Positions 54,564 to 63,948 of a stretch of DNA of 64,000 bases are shown one piece after another. The first letter of the stretch is position 1. Each line of letters opens with the position of its first letter. The notes beneath the pieces are model-generated. The model was not told where the DNA came from. It made no database searches and saw only the letters and a program-made list of their open reading frames with translations. Both the position numbers and the translations under genes were made by a program. This stretch comes from Arenicella xantha (GTDB lineage Bacteria > Pseudomonadota > Gammaproteobacteria > Arenicellales > Arenicellaceae). The stretch is from positions 1,149,457-1,213,456 of the forward strand of contig NZ_QNRT01000001.1 in NCBI RefSeq assembly GCF_003315245.1, written 5' to 3'.

Positions 54564-56141
54564 ATGACTGACTTCGCCTCAGAAACTCGGATACGCCCCG
54601 CACGTGCACTTATCAGTGTATCCGACAAAACCGGTATCGTTGACTTCGCTCGCGAACTTGCCGAGCTAAACATCGAAATTTTATCCACTGGCGGCACTGC
54701 TAAGCTGCTTGCTAACGAAGGCATCGCGGTTACCGAAGTGTCCGATTACACGGGTTTTCCTGAGATGATGGATGGACGTGTTAAAACTCTTCATCCTAAG
54801 GTCCATGGCGGCATATTAGGTCGCCGCGGCACCGATGACGCTGTTATGTCAGAACACGGTATTGCACCGATCGACATGGTGGTGGTGAACCTTTACCCTT
54901 TTCAAGCAACCATTGCCGACCCTAATTGTGACCTACCTACCGCCATCGAAAATATCGATATAGGCGGCCCGACAATGGTTCGCTCAGCAGCCAAAAATCA
55001 CAAAGACGTAGCAATTGTGGTCGATGCTCAAGATTACTCAGGACTAATTGAAGAAATCCAACAAGGTGGTTTGCGCTATGCGACACGTTTTGCACTCGCC
55101 ACCAAAGCGTTCGAGCATACAGCCCAATATGACGGCGCAATTGCCAACCACTTAGGCCGAATTCAACAAGACGGTGAAAAGACTGATTTCGCACGCACCT
55201 TGAATTTGCAGTTCGCGCATCAGCAAACTATGCGTTACGGCGAGAACCCACATCAGCGCGCCGCTTTCTACGTTGAGGAAAACGCACCTGTCGGCATCGC
55301 CACAGCCAAGCAACTGCAAGGTAAAGAGCTTTCATATAACAATATCGCCGACACCGACGCTGCATTAGAGTGCGTTAAGCAGTTCGATGGCGCACCAGCC
55401 TGCGTGATTGTTAAACATGCTAACCCTTGTGGCGTAGCCGTGGCTCCAACCTTACTGGAAGCCTATCAAAAAGCCTTTTCGACTGACCCAGAATCCGCGT
55501 TTGGCGGCATCATCGCGTTTAACCAAGAGCTTGATGCCACCACCGCCGCATTAATTGTAGAGAAGCAGTTTGTCGAGGTGATCATTGCGCCAAGTGTGTC
55601 AGATCAAGCTCAAGCTGCCGTCGCTAAAAAGAAAAACGTCCGCTTGCTAGTATGCGGTGCTTGGGATTCGTCATCGCACAACGCGCTTGAATATAAACGC
55701 GTCACCGGCGGGTTATTAATCCAAGACAATGATCTATCCTTAACCAATGATCTGACGGTTGTCAGTCAGGTTAAGCCAAGCGATGCGCAAATGGCCGACT
55801 TACAATTTGCCTGGAAAGTAGCCAAGTTTGTGAAGTCTAACGCCATCGTATACGCCAATAATAATATGACGGTTGGCGTCGGTGCGGGCCAAATGAGCCG
55901 CATCAACTCTGCCAGAATCGCCGGCATCAAAGCCGAGCATGCCAAACTAGAAGTAAAAGGCTCGGTCATGGCATCAGACGCATTTTTCCCATTTCGAGAT
56001 GGCATCGACAATGCCGCTGAAGCAGGAATCAGCGCGGTAATTCAACCGGGTGGCTCAATGCGTGACGAAGAAGTTATTGCCGCAGCCGATGAAGCCGGTA
56101 TGGCGATGGTATTTACCGGTATGCGCCACTTCCGACACTAG
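54564..56141 (+). CDS. purH: Bifunctional AICAR transformylase / IMP cyclohydrolase
   Basis: A 525-residue enzyme for the last two steps of de novo IMP synthesis. The N-terminal cyclohydrolase (MGS-like) begins [15 protein letters not shown], and the transformylase half contains the catalytic KHANPCGVA motif and the [12 protein letters not shown] region near the C-terminus. AGGA lies before the ATG. It is preceded by fis by 43 bases. The purD gene often found next is not present. Confidence 0.97.
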   Translation: MTDFASETRIRPARALISVSDKTGIVDFARELAELNIEILSTGGTAKLLANEGIAVTEVSDYTGFPEMMDGRVKTLHPKVHGGILGRRGTDDAVMSEHGIAPIDMVVVNLYPFQATIADPNCDLPTAIENIDIGGPTMVRSAAKNHKDVAIVVDAQDYSGLIEEIQQGGLRYATRFALATKAFEHTAQYDGAIANHLGRIQQDGEKTDFARTLNLQFAHQQTMRYGENPHQRAAFYVEENAPVGIATAKQLQGKELSYNNIADTDAALECVKQFDGAPACVIVKHANPCGVAVAPTLLEAYQKAFSTDPESAFGGIIAFNQELDATTAALIVEKQFVEVIIAPSVSDQAQAAVAKKKNVRLLVCGAWDSSSHNALEYKRVTGGLLIQDNDLSLTNDLTVVSQVKPSDAQMADLQFAWKVAKFVKSNAIVYANNNMTVGVGAGQMSRINSARIAGIKAEHAKLEVKGSVMASDAFFPFRDGIDNAAEAGISAVIQPGGSMRDEEVIAAADEAGMAMVFTGMRHFRH

Positions 56142-56206
56142 GCTCTCCGATACTAGCTCGCTGGCAACACGTCGGCGAGCAGTACACTCATACCAAGCAG
56201 CTGAGT

Positions 56207-56212
56207 TATACT
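56207..56212 (+). promoter_or_regulatory. Putative -10 box of the amidohydrolase gene
   Basis: TATACT 32 bases before the ATG, with no convincing -35. Confidence 0.35.
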
Positions 56213-56244
56213 GGAATTTCGTTTAACCGAAAGCGCCAATAACT

Positions 56245-57513
56245 ATGCTCCCCAAAGCCGTTCTCACCGCCGCACTGTCGGCTTTACTCTGTGTAACTCA
56301 CGCACAAGCAGCCACTTACCTTACCGCCGATGCCATGGTCGACGTTATCGATGGCAAACTAATCGCGAACCCAGTAATTGTAATTGATGGCGATCGTATT
56401 CGTGAATTTGGTAGTGATTTAACGATTCCGGCCGATGCCGAAACGGTCATCAATCTAAGCGGCATGACATTGTTACCGGGGCTGATTGATACCCATGTAC
56501 ACATGACCGGTTCCGCCACCGAACATGGCTACAAACGATTGGCGACGTCACAAACACGAGCCGCATTACGCGGCGCTAAGAACGCCGCTCGCACCTTGCG
56601 CGCTGGCGTAACAACAGTGCGAAATTTAGGCGCGCCGGGGTTTATTGACGTAGCGCTTAGAGACGCCATCAATGACGGCGACGTACTCGGCCCTCGCATG
56701 TTTGTGTCAGGTCCGTCACTTGGCATCAGTGGCGGTCATTGTGATAACAATCTACTGCCCGTCGATTTTCAAGTACAGAGTGACGGCGTTGCAGATGGTC
56801 CGTGGGAGGTTGCCAAGAAAGTACGCACGAATATTAAATACGGTGCTGACCTAATCAAGTTTTGCGCTACTGGCGGCGTATTATCAAAGGGCACTAAAGT
56901 TGGGGTTCAGCAATACTCGCTCGAAGAGATGCAAATGATCGTGCAAGAAGCACATCGACGCGGCATTACGGTAGCCGCTCACGCCCATGGCACTGAAGGT
57001 ATTTACGCAGCGATTCAAGCTGGCGTGGACTCAGTCGAACACGCGAGTTTTATCGACGATGCCGGCATCCAACTTGCGAAACAAAAAGGCACTTACCTTT
57101 CGATGGATATCTACAATACTGAGTACATTCTGGGCGAAGGAGCCAAAGCCGGAATCCTCGAAGAAAGTCTCGCTAAAGAACGTAAAACGGGCACGCTGCA
57201 ACGAGAGAGTTTCACGCGAGCGGTTAAGGCCGGAATTAAAATGACCATGGGTACCGACGCCGGTGTGTATCCTCATGGCGACAATCTCAAACAATTATCG
57301 CGCATGGTTAAATTTGGCATGACGCCAATGCAGGCACTGCAAGCCGCTTCCATTAATCCTGCAAAATTATTAAAACGGGAACAGGACTTGGGCTCGCTGA
57401 GTGCTGGCCGCTTCGCCGACATTATTGCGGTACGTGGCAATCCACTGGAAGACATCAGCCTACTAGAAAACGTAGCATTTGTAATGAAAGGCGGGGCACA
57501 GATCAAAGAGTGA
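56245..57513 (+). CDS. Exported metal-dependent amidohydrolase
   Basis: A 422-residue enzyme with a signal peptide (cleavage after AQA, near residue 23), so it acts in the periplasm or outside. Metal-site motifs: LIDTHVHMTG (HxH), a KFCATGG segment with a candidate carboxylated lysine, VAAHAHGTEG, DSVEHASFID and GTDAGVYPHGDN. It belongs to the imidazolonepropionase/prolidase-like amidohydrolases, many of which cleave dipeptides or N-acyl amino acids. The substrate is not known. It converges on a TonB-dependent receptor gene with a long perfect hairpin between. Confidence 0.88.
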   Translation: MLPKAVLTAALSALLCVTHAQAATYLTADAMVDVIDGKLIANPVIVIDGDRIREFGSDLTIPADAETVINLSGMTLLPGLIDTHVHMTGSATEHGYKRLATSQTRAALRGAKNAARTLRAGVTTVRNLGAPGFIDVALRDAINDGDVLGPRMFVSGPSLGISGGHCDNNLLPVDFQVQSDGVADGPWEVAKKVRTNIKYGADLIKFCATGGVLSKGTKVGVQQYSLEEMQMIVQEAHRRGITVAAHAHGTEGIYAAIQAGVDSVEHASFIDDAGIQLAKQKGTYLSMDIYNTEYILGEGAKAGILEESLAKERKTGTLQRESFTRAVKAGIKMTMGTDAGVYPHGDNLKQLSRMVKFGMTPMQALQAASINPAKLLKREQDLGSLSAGRFADIIAVRGNPLEDISLLENVAFVMKGGAQIKE

Positions 57514-57615
57514 AAGCCACATGCTGGTACACACTAAAGGCAAACGACCCCGGTCTACGCACTGACGTCAACACGCCTCATTACCCGGCTAACCTGCCGC
57601 CAGTTTCGTGATAAT

Positions 57616-57648
57616 TAACAATGGGGCTAATAAATAGCCCCATTGTTA
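57616..57648. terminator. Perfect 14-base-pair hairpin between convergent genes
   Basis: TAACAATGGGGCTA (57616-57629) and its exact reverse complement (57635-57648) around a five-base loop. It lies about 100 bases after the amidohydrolase stop and 31 after the receptor stop. There is no long U-tract, but the arms end AT-rich; a bidirectional terminator or transcript-end stabiliser is likely. Confidence 0.75.
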
Positions 57649-57678
57649 GCGCTGCTGCAAAGCCGCGCATTAACAAAC

Positions 57679-60159
57679 TTAAAACTTGTAAGTAAACCGC
57701 ACGCCAACCGTCCGCGGCGGTAACACCTGCGTTAAGTAAGACCTTACACTGGTATCCAGCACGATCTGATTTGATAGACGTGTACTTTGCACACCGGTTT
57801 CAGCGAACTCATCAAACACATTATCGACGTAGCCGCTTACCGACCAAGTATCAGATTGATAAACCGCAGATAGATTTGCAATACCATAGCTGTCTAAGGT
57901 CAAACTACTACCCCGCCCACCGGCTCGCGACAACACGTCGCTCTGCCACGCGTAACCAGCATTAAGTCTCAACTCATTGCTGCCCGCCATTGGAATGGTG
58001 TAATTAGCAAACATCGAAAACTGCGTTTCAGGGGAACCAGGCAAACGATCGCCATCCAGGCCATCTTCAAATGCTGAACTAAACCCTGGCGGTGTGATGG
58101 TGCGAATCAACGAAGGAACATCGGCGGTTAGCTCACTTTGCGTATAGCTAAAGCTACTCCTTAATCGCAATCGTTCCGAAGCACGCCAATCGGTAGCAAG
58201 CTCTACCCCATTAGACTCCGCACCGTTAGCATTAATGGTGATCGGGATAGAAGCATTAACCGTAGCAGAAGACAATTGCGGATCATTCCACTCAACATGG
58301 AAGATCGCACCATTTACAGTCAGTGCACCATCGAGCCACTCGGTTTTAGCGCCCAATTCAAAGTTTCGTGTTGTGTCTGGTCCAAATGCGCGCTCATCAA
58401 ACTCAGCAAAGTCATCAGGTCCCGGTCCAAACTGCTGCCCTGGTGCTAGGTTACAGTTGCCTTGCGCCGCATCTGGGTCATACGCAGGACACTCTCCACC
58501 GCCATTGCCACCACCGATTCGAAATCCCTCACTCACAGTAGCGTATAAGGTCACATCCTCTGACACAGCATAAGACGTGTTAAATTTGAATAAGCTACCA
58601 TCATCTTCCTGCCGTAAGCTTGGATCAAACTCTCGCCCTCCAACAGTGTCTAAACCTACCGCTACGAATTCCGGGTCGAACAGCGGAAAATCAACGGTAC
58701 TTTGCAGTTGAATATCATACTCATAATATCGGCCGCCTACGGTGATCTGCCATTTATCGGTTATATCGAAGCCTATTTCACCAAAAATTGCCTGCTCAAC
58801 CACTTTTGCCGACTGAGCTGAGAAATACTCAAGGTCGTCGGCTCGATCGAACCCCGCAAAGGCGGCAAAACCTGGGGTAAATTCAGCCGAAGTCGCGACT
58901 GTTTCGAGCTTGTTATAAAAACCGCCGACAATCCAATTTAGTGGACCATCTCCGGTGGAAACCAAACGTATTTCTTGATTTAGAAATTCTTCCTCTTCTT
59001 CCTCACGGGTTAACGCTGTGAAAGTTGGAAAAGTTTCATAAGAGTATTCCAAGCTCACTAATAAATCAGTTTGGTCACGTTGACCAACTTCTTCATACTT
59101 GCCCAATCCCGTTGCCGAAGTTAGTTCCGCGAAACCAAGATCTGCGACGATTTCGAGGGCTAACAACTCATTCTCTTCCTCGTTCGGCTCAAGAACCCGG
59201 CTGGCCGATGCATAACGCTCCGTCGGATAGGCGCCACGCGCACTGGATACTGATCGGCCGCCATTTTCTTCATTTTGAAAATAATAGGTTACCGTCGCAT
59301 CGATCACATCATTGGGAACCCAGCGTGCCGCAACTCGACCTGACACAGTCTCTTGCGAGTTTACGTCTTCTGCGGGACTAAAATTAGCCGCCACCGCAGT
59401 CGGATCATTTAAATCAACATCCGGCTCCGATACACCTGGCTGCTTGACGACAAACGGATAGTCGATAAAACCTTGATCGTCGAGACGGTCGAACGAACCT
59501 CGAATTGCGAACGTATCAGACACCGGTAGGTTAAACGTGGCTCCTATATCAGTGCTCAAACCAGAACTTTCACCAACCGAGTAAACATCTCCACGCACTT
59601 CGAACATGGACTCAGTTAGGTCTGGTTTGTTCGGGATGTAACGAATCGCACCGCCCAAAGTGCCGGCACCATATAACGTTCCCTGCGGGCCCAGCAACAC
59701 CTCGACTCGTTGCAAATCATTTAGTCGCAAATCAATAGGCAACGGGATTTCGCCGAGGTAAGTAGCAACTGTACCCCCCGTGTCATTGCCACTACCCTGG
59801 CCTAGCGGCTCTGCGTTCAAGCCTCGAACGATGGTTTGGTTACCGTTACGTCCACCCTGATTAACCGCGTTAATCCCAGGGACAAAAGCCAACACCTCCG
59901 AAATATCACTAAAACCTTGCTCCTGCAGACGAGTTCCGTCCAGCGCAGCAATGTTAATCGGCACATCTTGGATCGACCCTTCACGACGAGTTGCGGTTAC
60001 AATTATTTCTTCAATTGCGGTAGTGGAGGATCCCGACTCTTGAGCCTGTACTGGGCTTAACATCAGACCTCCCACCAATGGTAACGCCATCGTGCTAGCG
60101 ATCGCACGCGCCGATGGCGTTAATTTAAATCTCTTCTGATTATTTGGATGATGTTTCAT
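57679..60159 (-). CDS. TonB-dependent outer-membrane receptor
   Basis: An 826-residue receptor for active uptake of a large or scarce nutrient. A signal peptide (cleavage near VQAQE, about residue 39) is followed by a TonB-box region, EEIIVTATRREGS, and a plug domain (about 50-165) with RGLNAEP and GPQGTLYGAGTLGGAIRYI. The remainder is a 22-strand barrel with alternating aromatic strands, ending with the outer-membrane signature phenylalanine (VRFTYKF). Extracellular loops include an acidic run of five or six Glu/Asp near residue 391 and a short Cys-containing segment (GGECPAYDP to GNCNLAPG). The ligand is unknown; no siderophore or vitamin genes lie nearby. Confidence 0.92.
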   Translation of the reverse strand: MKHHPNNQKRFKLTPSARAIASTMALPLVGGLMLSPVQAQESGSSTTAIEEIIVTATRREGSIQDVPINIAALDGTRLQEQGFSDISEVLAFVPGINAVNQGGRNGNQTIVRGLNAEPLGQGSGNDTGGTVATYLGEIPLPIDLRLNDLQRVEVLLGPQGTLYGAGTLGGAIRYIPNKPDLTESMFEVRGDVYSVGESSGLSTDIGATFNLPVSDTFAIRGSFDRLDDQGFIDYPFVVKQPGVSEPDVDLNDPTAVAANFSPAEDVNSQETVSGRVAARWVPNDVIDATVTYYFQNEENGGRSVSSARGAYPTERYASASRVLEPNEEENELLALEIVADLGFAELTSATGLGKYEEVGQRDQTDLLVSLEYSYETFPTFTALTREEEEEEFLNQEIRLVSTGDGPLNWIVGGFYNKLETVATSAEFTPGFAAFAGFDRADDLEYFSAQSAKVVEQAIFGEIGFDITDKWQITVGGRYYEYDIQLQSTVDFPLFDPEFVAVGLDTVGGREFDPSLRQEDDGSLFKFNTSYAVSEDVTLYATVSEGFRIGGGNGGGECPAYDPDAAQGNCNLAPGQQFGPGPDDFAEFDERAFGPDTTRNFELGAKTEWLDGALTVNGAIFHVEWNDPQLSSATVNASIPITINANGAESNGVELATDWRASERLRLRSSFSYTQSELTADVPSLIRTITPPGFSSAFEDGLDGDRLPGSPETQFSMFANYTIPMAGSNELRLNAGYAWQSDVLSRAGGRGSSLTLDSYGIANLSAVYQSDTWSVSGYVDNVFDEFAETGVQSTRLSNQIVLDTSVRSYLTQVLPPRTVGVRFTYKF

Positions 60160-60368
60160 CTCATTATTACCTCATACTCGAGGCGCAACTATTCGGATTG
60201 CGCTCCTTAGGTTATATTGTGCTGGGTAAATAGGGGGTAACGACCCAACAGATGGAGATGACGAGCGCAGCACGTAATGCGTCAAAACTCGTCTCTCAAC
60301 GATCGCACTACGTCTTTGTAGGAATGATTCGACACCAAGTGTCTCTTACTCGCTTCAATCCTGTCAAA

Positions 60369-60374
60369 TATAAT
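60369..60374 (+). promoter_or_regulatory. -10 box of the TPR-sulfotransferase gene
   Basis: A perfect TATAAT 11 bases before the ATG, so the 5' leader would be only about five bases. The -35 is weak. Confidence 0.45.
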
Positions 60375-60385
60375 TACCTAGAACC

Positions 60386-61990
60386 ATGCCAAGCTCGTCA
60401 ATGACTCCGAAAACCTCGTTACATCAATCACTTAAGTCTGGACTAGCGTTGCTAGCTGCCGGTGACTACACGGCCGTTCATTCGCGTTCAATTAGCATGA
60501 TCAAAGCCGACGTAAACAACCCTGTTCCGTACTGTCTCTTAGGTCTTTTGGCGCAGCAACATCTAAATCACATTAAAGCTTGTGAGCTATTTGAACGTGC
60601 AGCGAGGTTAGCACCAGACTCAGCGGAAATGCATGCCTACCATGGTCAAGCCTTAACCACATTAGGTCATCAAAACCTTGCCAAACAAGCAGCCGATAGA
60701 GCCGCAAATTTAATCTCCAACGACCCGCTAATTAATGACACCATCGGCGTTATCTATAGTCGTACAGGGTTCCACGAACTAGCGATACCCTACTTTGAAA
60801 AGGCCGTATCGCTGAACCCGGAGCCCGCTAATTTTCACTACAATCTAGCCGCTTCACGACAATTTATTGGCGACTTTGAGGGAGCCGAAAATGCCTATCA
60901 AGCAACACTTAAACGAGATCCAAACGCATACCGCGCTTGGTCATCGCTGATATCGCTGAAGCGGCAGTCAAGCGAACACAATTATTTAGAGCATTTGAAA
61001 AGCTTATTCAAGCAGTATGAAGCGAATGCCGACGCCGCCTTGCATATTGGACACGCTATCGCCAAAACGCTCGAAGACTTAGAACTGTATTCTGAAAGCC
61101 TTGATTGGTTACATCGTGCTAAACGGCTTAAGCTAGCTAATTCACATGAACACACCACACTAGAAACCGTGTTTGCCGCGGCACAAGCCACACGGCCTAG
61201 CATCCACAACGCAGCTCAAATACGCCCAACCGAGCGCAGTGCGACTCAAGCACCAATATTTATTATTGGTTTGCCCCGAACCGGCACTACGCTTGTAGAT
61301 AGAATACTGTCGTCGCACCCAGATGTAACCTCAGCCGGTGAACTCAATACCTTTCCAGGCCTCATCAAAGAAGCAACGGCTACACCATCTAACTTAGTGC
61401 TCGATGCCCCGACAATGCAGCAGGCTAACAAATTGGACCTACAGGCTATAGGCCAAGCCTATCTTGAGAGTACACAGGGTTTAGTCAGAAATGGCCAACG
61501 CATCATTGACAAAATGCCATTGAATTTTTTCTATGCAGGCCTAATAAATCAGGCACTCCCAGACGCGCATATTGTGGTTTTACGGCGCGGAGCAATGGAC
61601 AGCTGTTTGAGTAACTACCGTCAACTTCTTACCGTCCAACACTCCTACTATCATTACACTTACGACCTAAATAAAACGGCGAATTTCTACCGCGCGTTTG
61701 ACCAATTAATGAGCCATTGGCGAGCCCATATACCAAGCGATCGATTCATGGAAATACAGTACGAAAACATAGTGTTCGATCAAGAAAATCAAACACGTCG
61801 ACTATTGGATTTTTGTGGCTTGGATTGGCATGAAGCCTGCCTAAGATTTCACGAAAATACGGCGCCAGTAGCAACCGCCAGCTCAGTACAAGTTAGACAA
61901 CCTCTTTATTCAGGCTCGATTGGTCGCTGGAAAAAGTACGGTGATAAACTAGACCCGTTAAAACTAGCTCTTGCAGACTTGGCAGACTAA
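60386..61990 (+). CDS. TPR-repeat sulfotransferase
   Basis: A 534-residue fusion. Residues about 15-240 contain tetratricopeptide-like repeats (CLLGLLAQQHLNHIKACELFERAARLAPDS, YFEKAVSLNPEPANFHYNLA, and others). Residues about 285-534 are a PAPS-dependent sulfotransferase domain with the 5'-phosphosulfate loop IFIIGLPRTGTTLVDRILSSH (around 289) and a 3'-phosphate motif LRRGAMDSCLSNYRQL (around 397). The domain order resembles known bacterial TPR-sulfotransferases. The acceptor is unknown; protein tyrosine, sugars or glycans are possible. No signal peptide is visible, so it may act in the cytosol. Start alternatives are the ATG at 60386 or 60401. Confidence 0.88.
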   Translation: MPSSSMTPKTSLHQSLKSGLALLAAGDYTAVHSRSISMIKADVNNPVPYCLLGLLAQQHLNHIKACELFERAARLAPDSAEMHAYHGQALTTLGHQNLAKQAADRAANLISNDPLINDTIGVIYSRTGFHELAIPYFEKAVSLNPEPANFHYNLAASRQFIGDFEGAENAYQATLKRDPNAYRAWSSLISLKRQSSEHNYLEHLKSLFKQYEANADAALHIGHAIAKTLEDLELYSESLDWLHRAKRLKLANSHEHTTLETVFAAAQATRPSIHNAAQIRPTERSATQAPIFIIGLPRTGTTLVDRILSSHPDVTSAGELNTFPGLIKEATATPSNLVLDAPTMQQANKLDLQAIGQAYLESTQGLVRNGQRIIDKMPLNFFYAGLINQALPDAHIVVLRRGAMDSCLSNYRQLLTVQHSYYHYTYDLNKTANFYRAFDQLMSHWRAHIPSDRFMEIQYENIVFDQENQTRRLLDFCGLDWHEACLRFHENTAPVATASSVQVRQPLYSGSIGRWKKYGDKLDPLKLALADLAD

Positions 61991-62036
61991 ACTGTACAGC
62001 CTTGTGATTTAATCAGATTAGTCTATGCATGCAGGT

Positions 62037-62669
62037 TTACGAACTAAGTTTGCTCAATAACAACTTGATACCAACCGCACCGAGAAACACCGCAGCAGTA
62101 CGATCAAAACCCGTTTTAGCGCGTTGATATACTCCACGTGTGCGACTAGTAGACAGGCTTAAGGCCACCACAGCGTACCAGCTAAAATCGATAACAAAAG
62201 CGATGATCGAAACCGCTAAGGTGGTGTACTGAGGAGGGTTTGCCGGCACAAATGCAGCAAAGATACCGGCGATCACCAAGGCGGTTTTGGGGTTGCTGGT
62301 TTGCGTAATCAAGCCCAACAGGAATGACTGGAACAAGGTGCCTGACGATTTCCCTTCGAGTGATTCGGTAACCAACGGCTCGCGGGCACCGCGCCAGATT
62401 TTAAACGCCAGATACAGTAAATAGGCGCCGCCGAAGAGCTTAAAGATCAGGTACGCACTTGGCACCGTCTCAATTAAGGTAGTTACCCCAAAGCTGGCCA
62501 ATATAGCGAACAATGCAACGCCCAGCCCCGTGCCTAGAGCCGTAGCAATACCGTGTGTACGCGACTTAGCCAAGGCGCTCTGCGCAACCACAAAAAAACT
62601 TGGACCAGGGCTCATAGCGCCAATCAGTAAAATACCGGCAATCGCGGCTAAAAACGTGTAATCACTCAT
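62037..62669 (-). CDS. LysE family amino-acid exporter (RhtB-like)
   Basis: A 210-residue protein with six hydrophobic segments. The N-terminal MSPGPSFFVVAQSALAKSRTHGIATALG and LLGLITQTSNPKTAL motifs are diagnostic of the LysE/RhtB translocator family. It exports an amino acid or related amine; the substrate cannot be inferred from sequence. It converges with the sulfotransferase gene and lies downstream of the glycosyltransferase gene by 73 bases. Confidence 0.88.
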   Translation of the reverse strand: MSDYTFLAAIAGILLIGAMSPGPSFFVVAQSALAKSRTHGIATALGTGLGVALFAILASFGVTTLIETVPSAYLIFKLFGGAYLLYLAFKIWRGAREPLVTESLEGKSSGTLFQSFLLGLITQTSNPKTALVIAGIFAAFVPANPPQYTTLAVSIIAFVIDFSWYAVVALSLSTSRTRGVYQRAKTGFDRTAAVFLGAVGIKLLLSKLSS

Positions 62670-62742
62670 AGTTACTTTTTAAAGCAATGCGCTCTATTAC
62701 GCAATTCGGTTTCGGCAATCTTTTAGCAACACTAGGAAAGAA

Positions 62743-63921
62743 TCAAACACCGCCTCGAGCTTGAGATTCTGCATGAACTTTATCCAGGCGTTGAATACCC
62801 GCAAAGCACGCAACATCATCAATCAACTCAATAACCGGTTGCGGCGTTATGCTGTAATAGAGCTCAAAGTATTCGGCACTACCGACTTCGAGCTGCCGAT
62901 GCACGCGCGCCTTCTCTTCCAAGCTGGTATCTACCAAATCATCCCATTCAACACCTTGATGTAAGCGTGATGAACTTGGTAACCATTCGGCCTTCTTTGC
63001 GCTCGGTGAGAAAATAGACACACTGGGCACGCCAACTGCCTGCGCAATATGGCGCGGCCCACCTTCATTGCCCACATATAAATCACACAGTGACAATAGC
63101 GCCGATAAATCCATTAAGTTAAAGGTACTGACATCGTGCAAAATAGATTCCTTATGCCGCGATGCTTGCATAAACGCCAACGCATCAGCTCGCTCGGTAT
63201 CACTCCCCGCATTCAATACGATCTGCGCGCCATAGACTTCGACACAGTGATCCATAACATGATGCAAGTAATCAACCCGCCACTTTTTATGCGGCAATTT
63301 AGCACTTACCGACACCGCAAAGATCGGGCGCGATAAATCCACACCGCGATCTAATAAGGCTTGTCGATAACGCGCTTTAGTCGCATCAGGAACCGCGATT
63401 TCCATTTGATCATAACGTTTTACATCAAAGCCCATCTTGCGCAACGGCTCCAGCAAACTCAAACGCTCTTCAATTTTGTTACCCGCTTGTTTTTGGCTGG
63501 TATCCACTTTATGCGTGTAAAAGAATCCTCGACGGCGCTTCTTACGACCGATACATATTGCATTTTTGCGCGCCAGCATCGACACCAACTCACTCTTGGC
63601 GGTCGATTGCGCGTCGACGACTAGATCATAGTTATCGTTGGTAATACGACGAATAAGTTGCCAATATTTAAAGGGATTTTTTTGCTGCGCAGGGCTAATT
63701 GCAATGACTTTATTAATGTAAGGATGATTAACAAAAAGGTCGGCGCTGGTCTGCTGGATTAGAAAATCCACACGCGCCTTCGGGAAGGTTTGCTTGAGCG
63801 TATTGCACAATACCGAAGTCAACAACACATCACCGATGTGCTTAAAGCGAATCACCAAAATTCTGGCCGTGTCCGCCGTCGGCTTTGTCAATGCTGAGGT
63901 TGTGGGGTTATAAGCGTTCAT
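62743..63921 (-). CDS. Glycosyltransferase family 9 protein (heptosyltransferase-like)
   Basis: A 392-residue GT-B enzyme. ILVIRFKHIGDVLLTSVLCNTLK is the typical heptosyltransferase N-terminus, with the later nucleotide-sugar segments FAVSVSAKLPHKKW and VGNEGGPRHIAQAVGVPSVSIF (GGPRH-type). It is predicted to add a heptose or other sugar to lipopolysaccharide core or a related glycan. It has about 30 residues more than typical heptosyltransferases, mostly at the C-terminus. No other LPS gene is in view because the window ends just upstream. Confidence 0.9.
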   Translation of the reverse strand: MNAYNPTTSALTKPTADTARILVIRFKHIGDVLLTSVLCNTLKQTFPKARVDFLIQQTSADLFVNHPYINKVIAISPAQQKNPFKYWQLIRRITNDNYDLVVDAQSTAKSELVSMLARKNAICIGRKKRRRGFFYTHKVDTSQKQAGNKIEERLSLLEPLRKMGFDVKRYDQMEIAVPDATKARYRQALLDRGVDLSRPIFAVSVSAKLPHKKWRVDYLHHVMDHCVEVYGAQIVLNAGSDTERADALAFMQASRHKESILHDVSTFNLMDLSALLSLCDLYVGNEGGPRHIAQAVGVPSVSIFSPSAKKAEWLPSSSRLHQGVEWDDLVDTSLEEKARVHRQLEVGSAEYFELYYSITPQPVIELIDDVACFAGIQRLDKVHAESQARGGV

Positions 63922-63931
63922 CCAAAAAAGT

Positions 63932-63948
63932 CTAGTTTGCCAAACTGG
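63932..63948. promoter_or_regulatory. Near-palindrome upstream of the glycosyltransferase gene
   Basis: AGTTTG-C-CAAACT is a perfect dyad and extends to 17 bases with one mismatch. It overlaps a -10-like TAGACT (63929-63934, minus strand) seven bases before the ATG. Either an operator or a chance palindrome. Confidence 0.35.
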
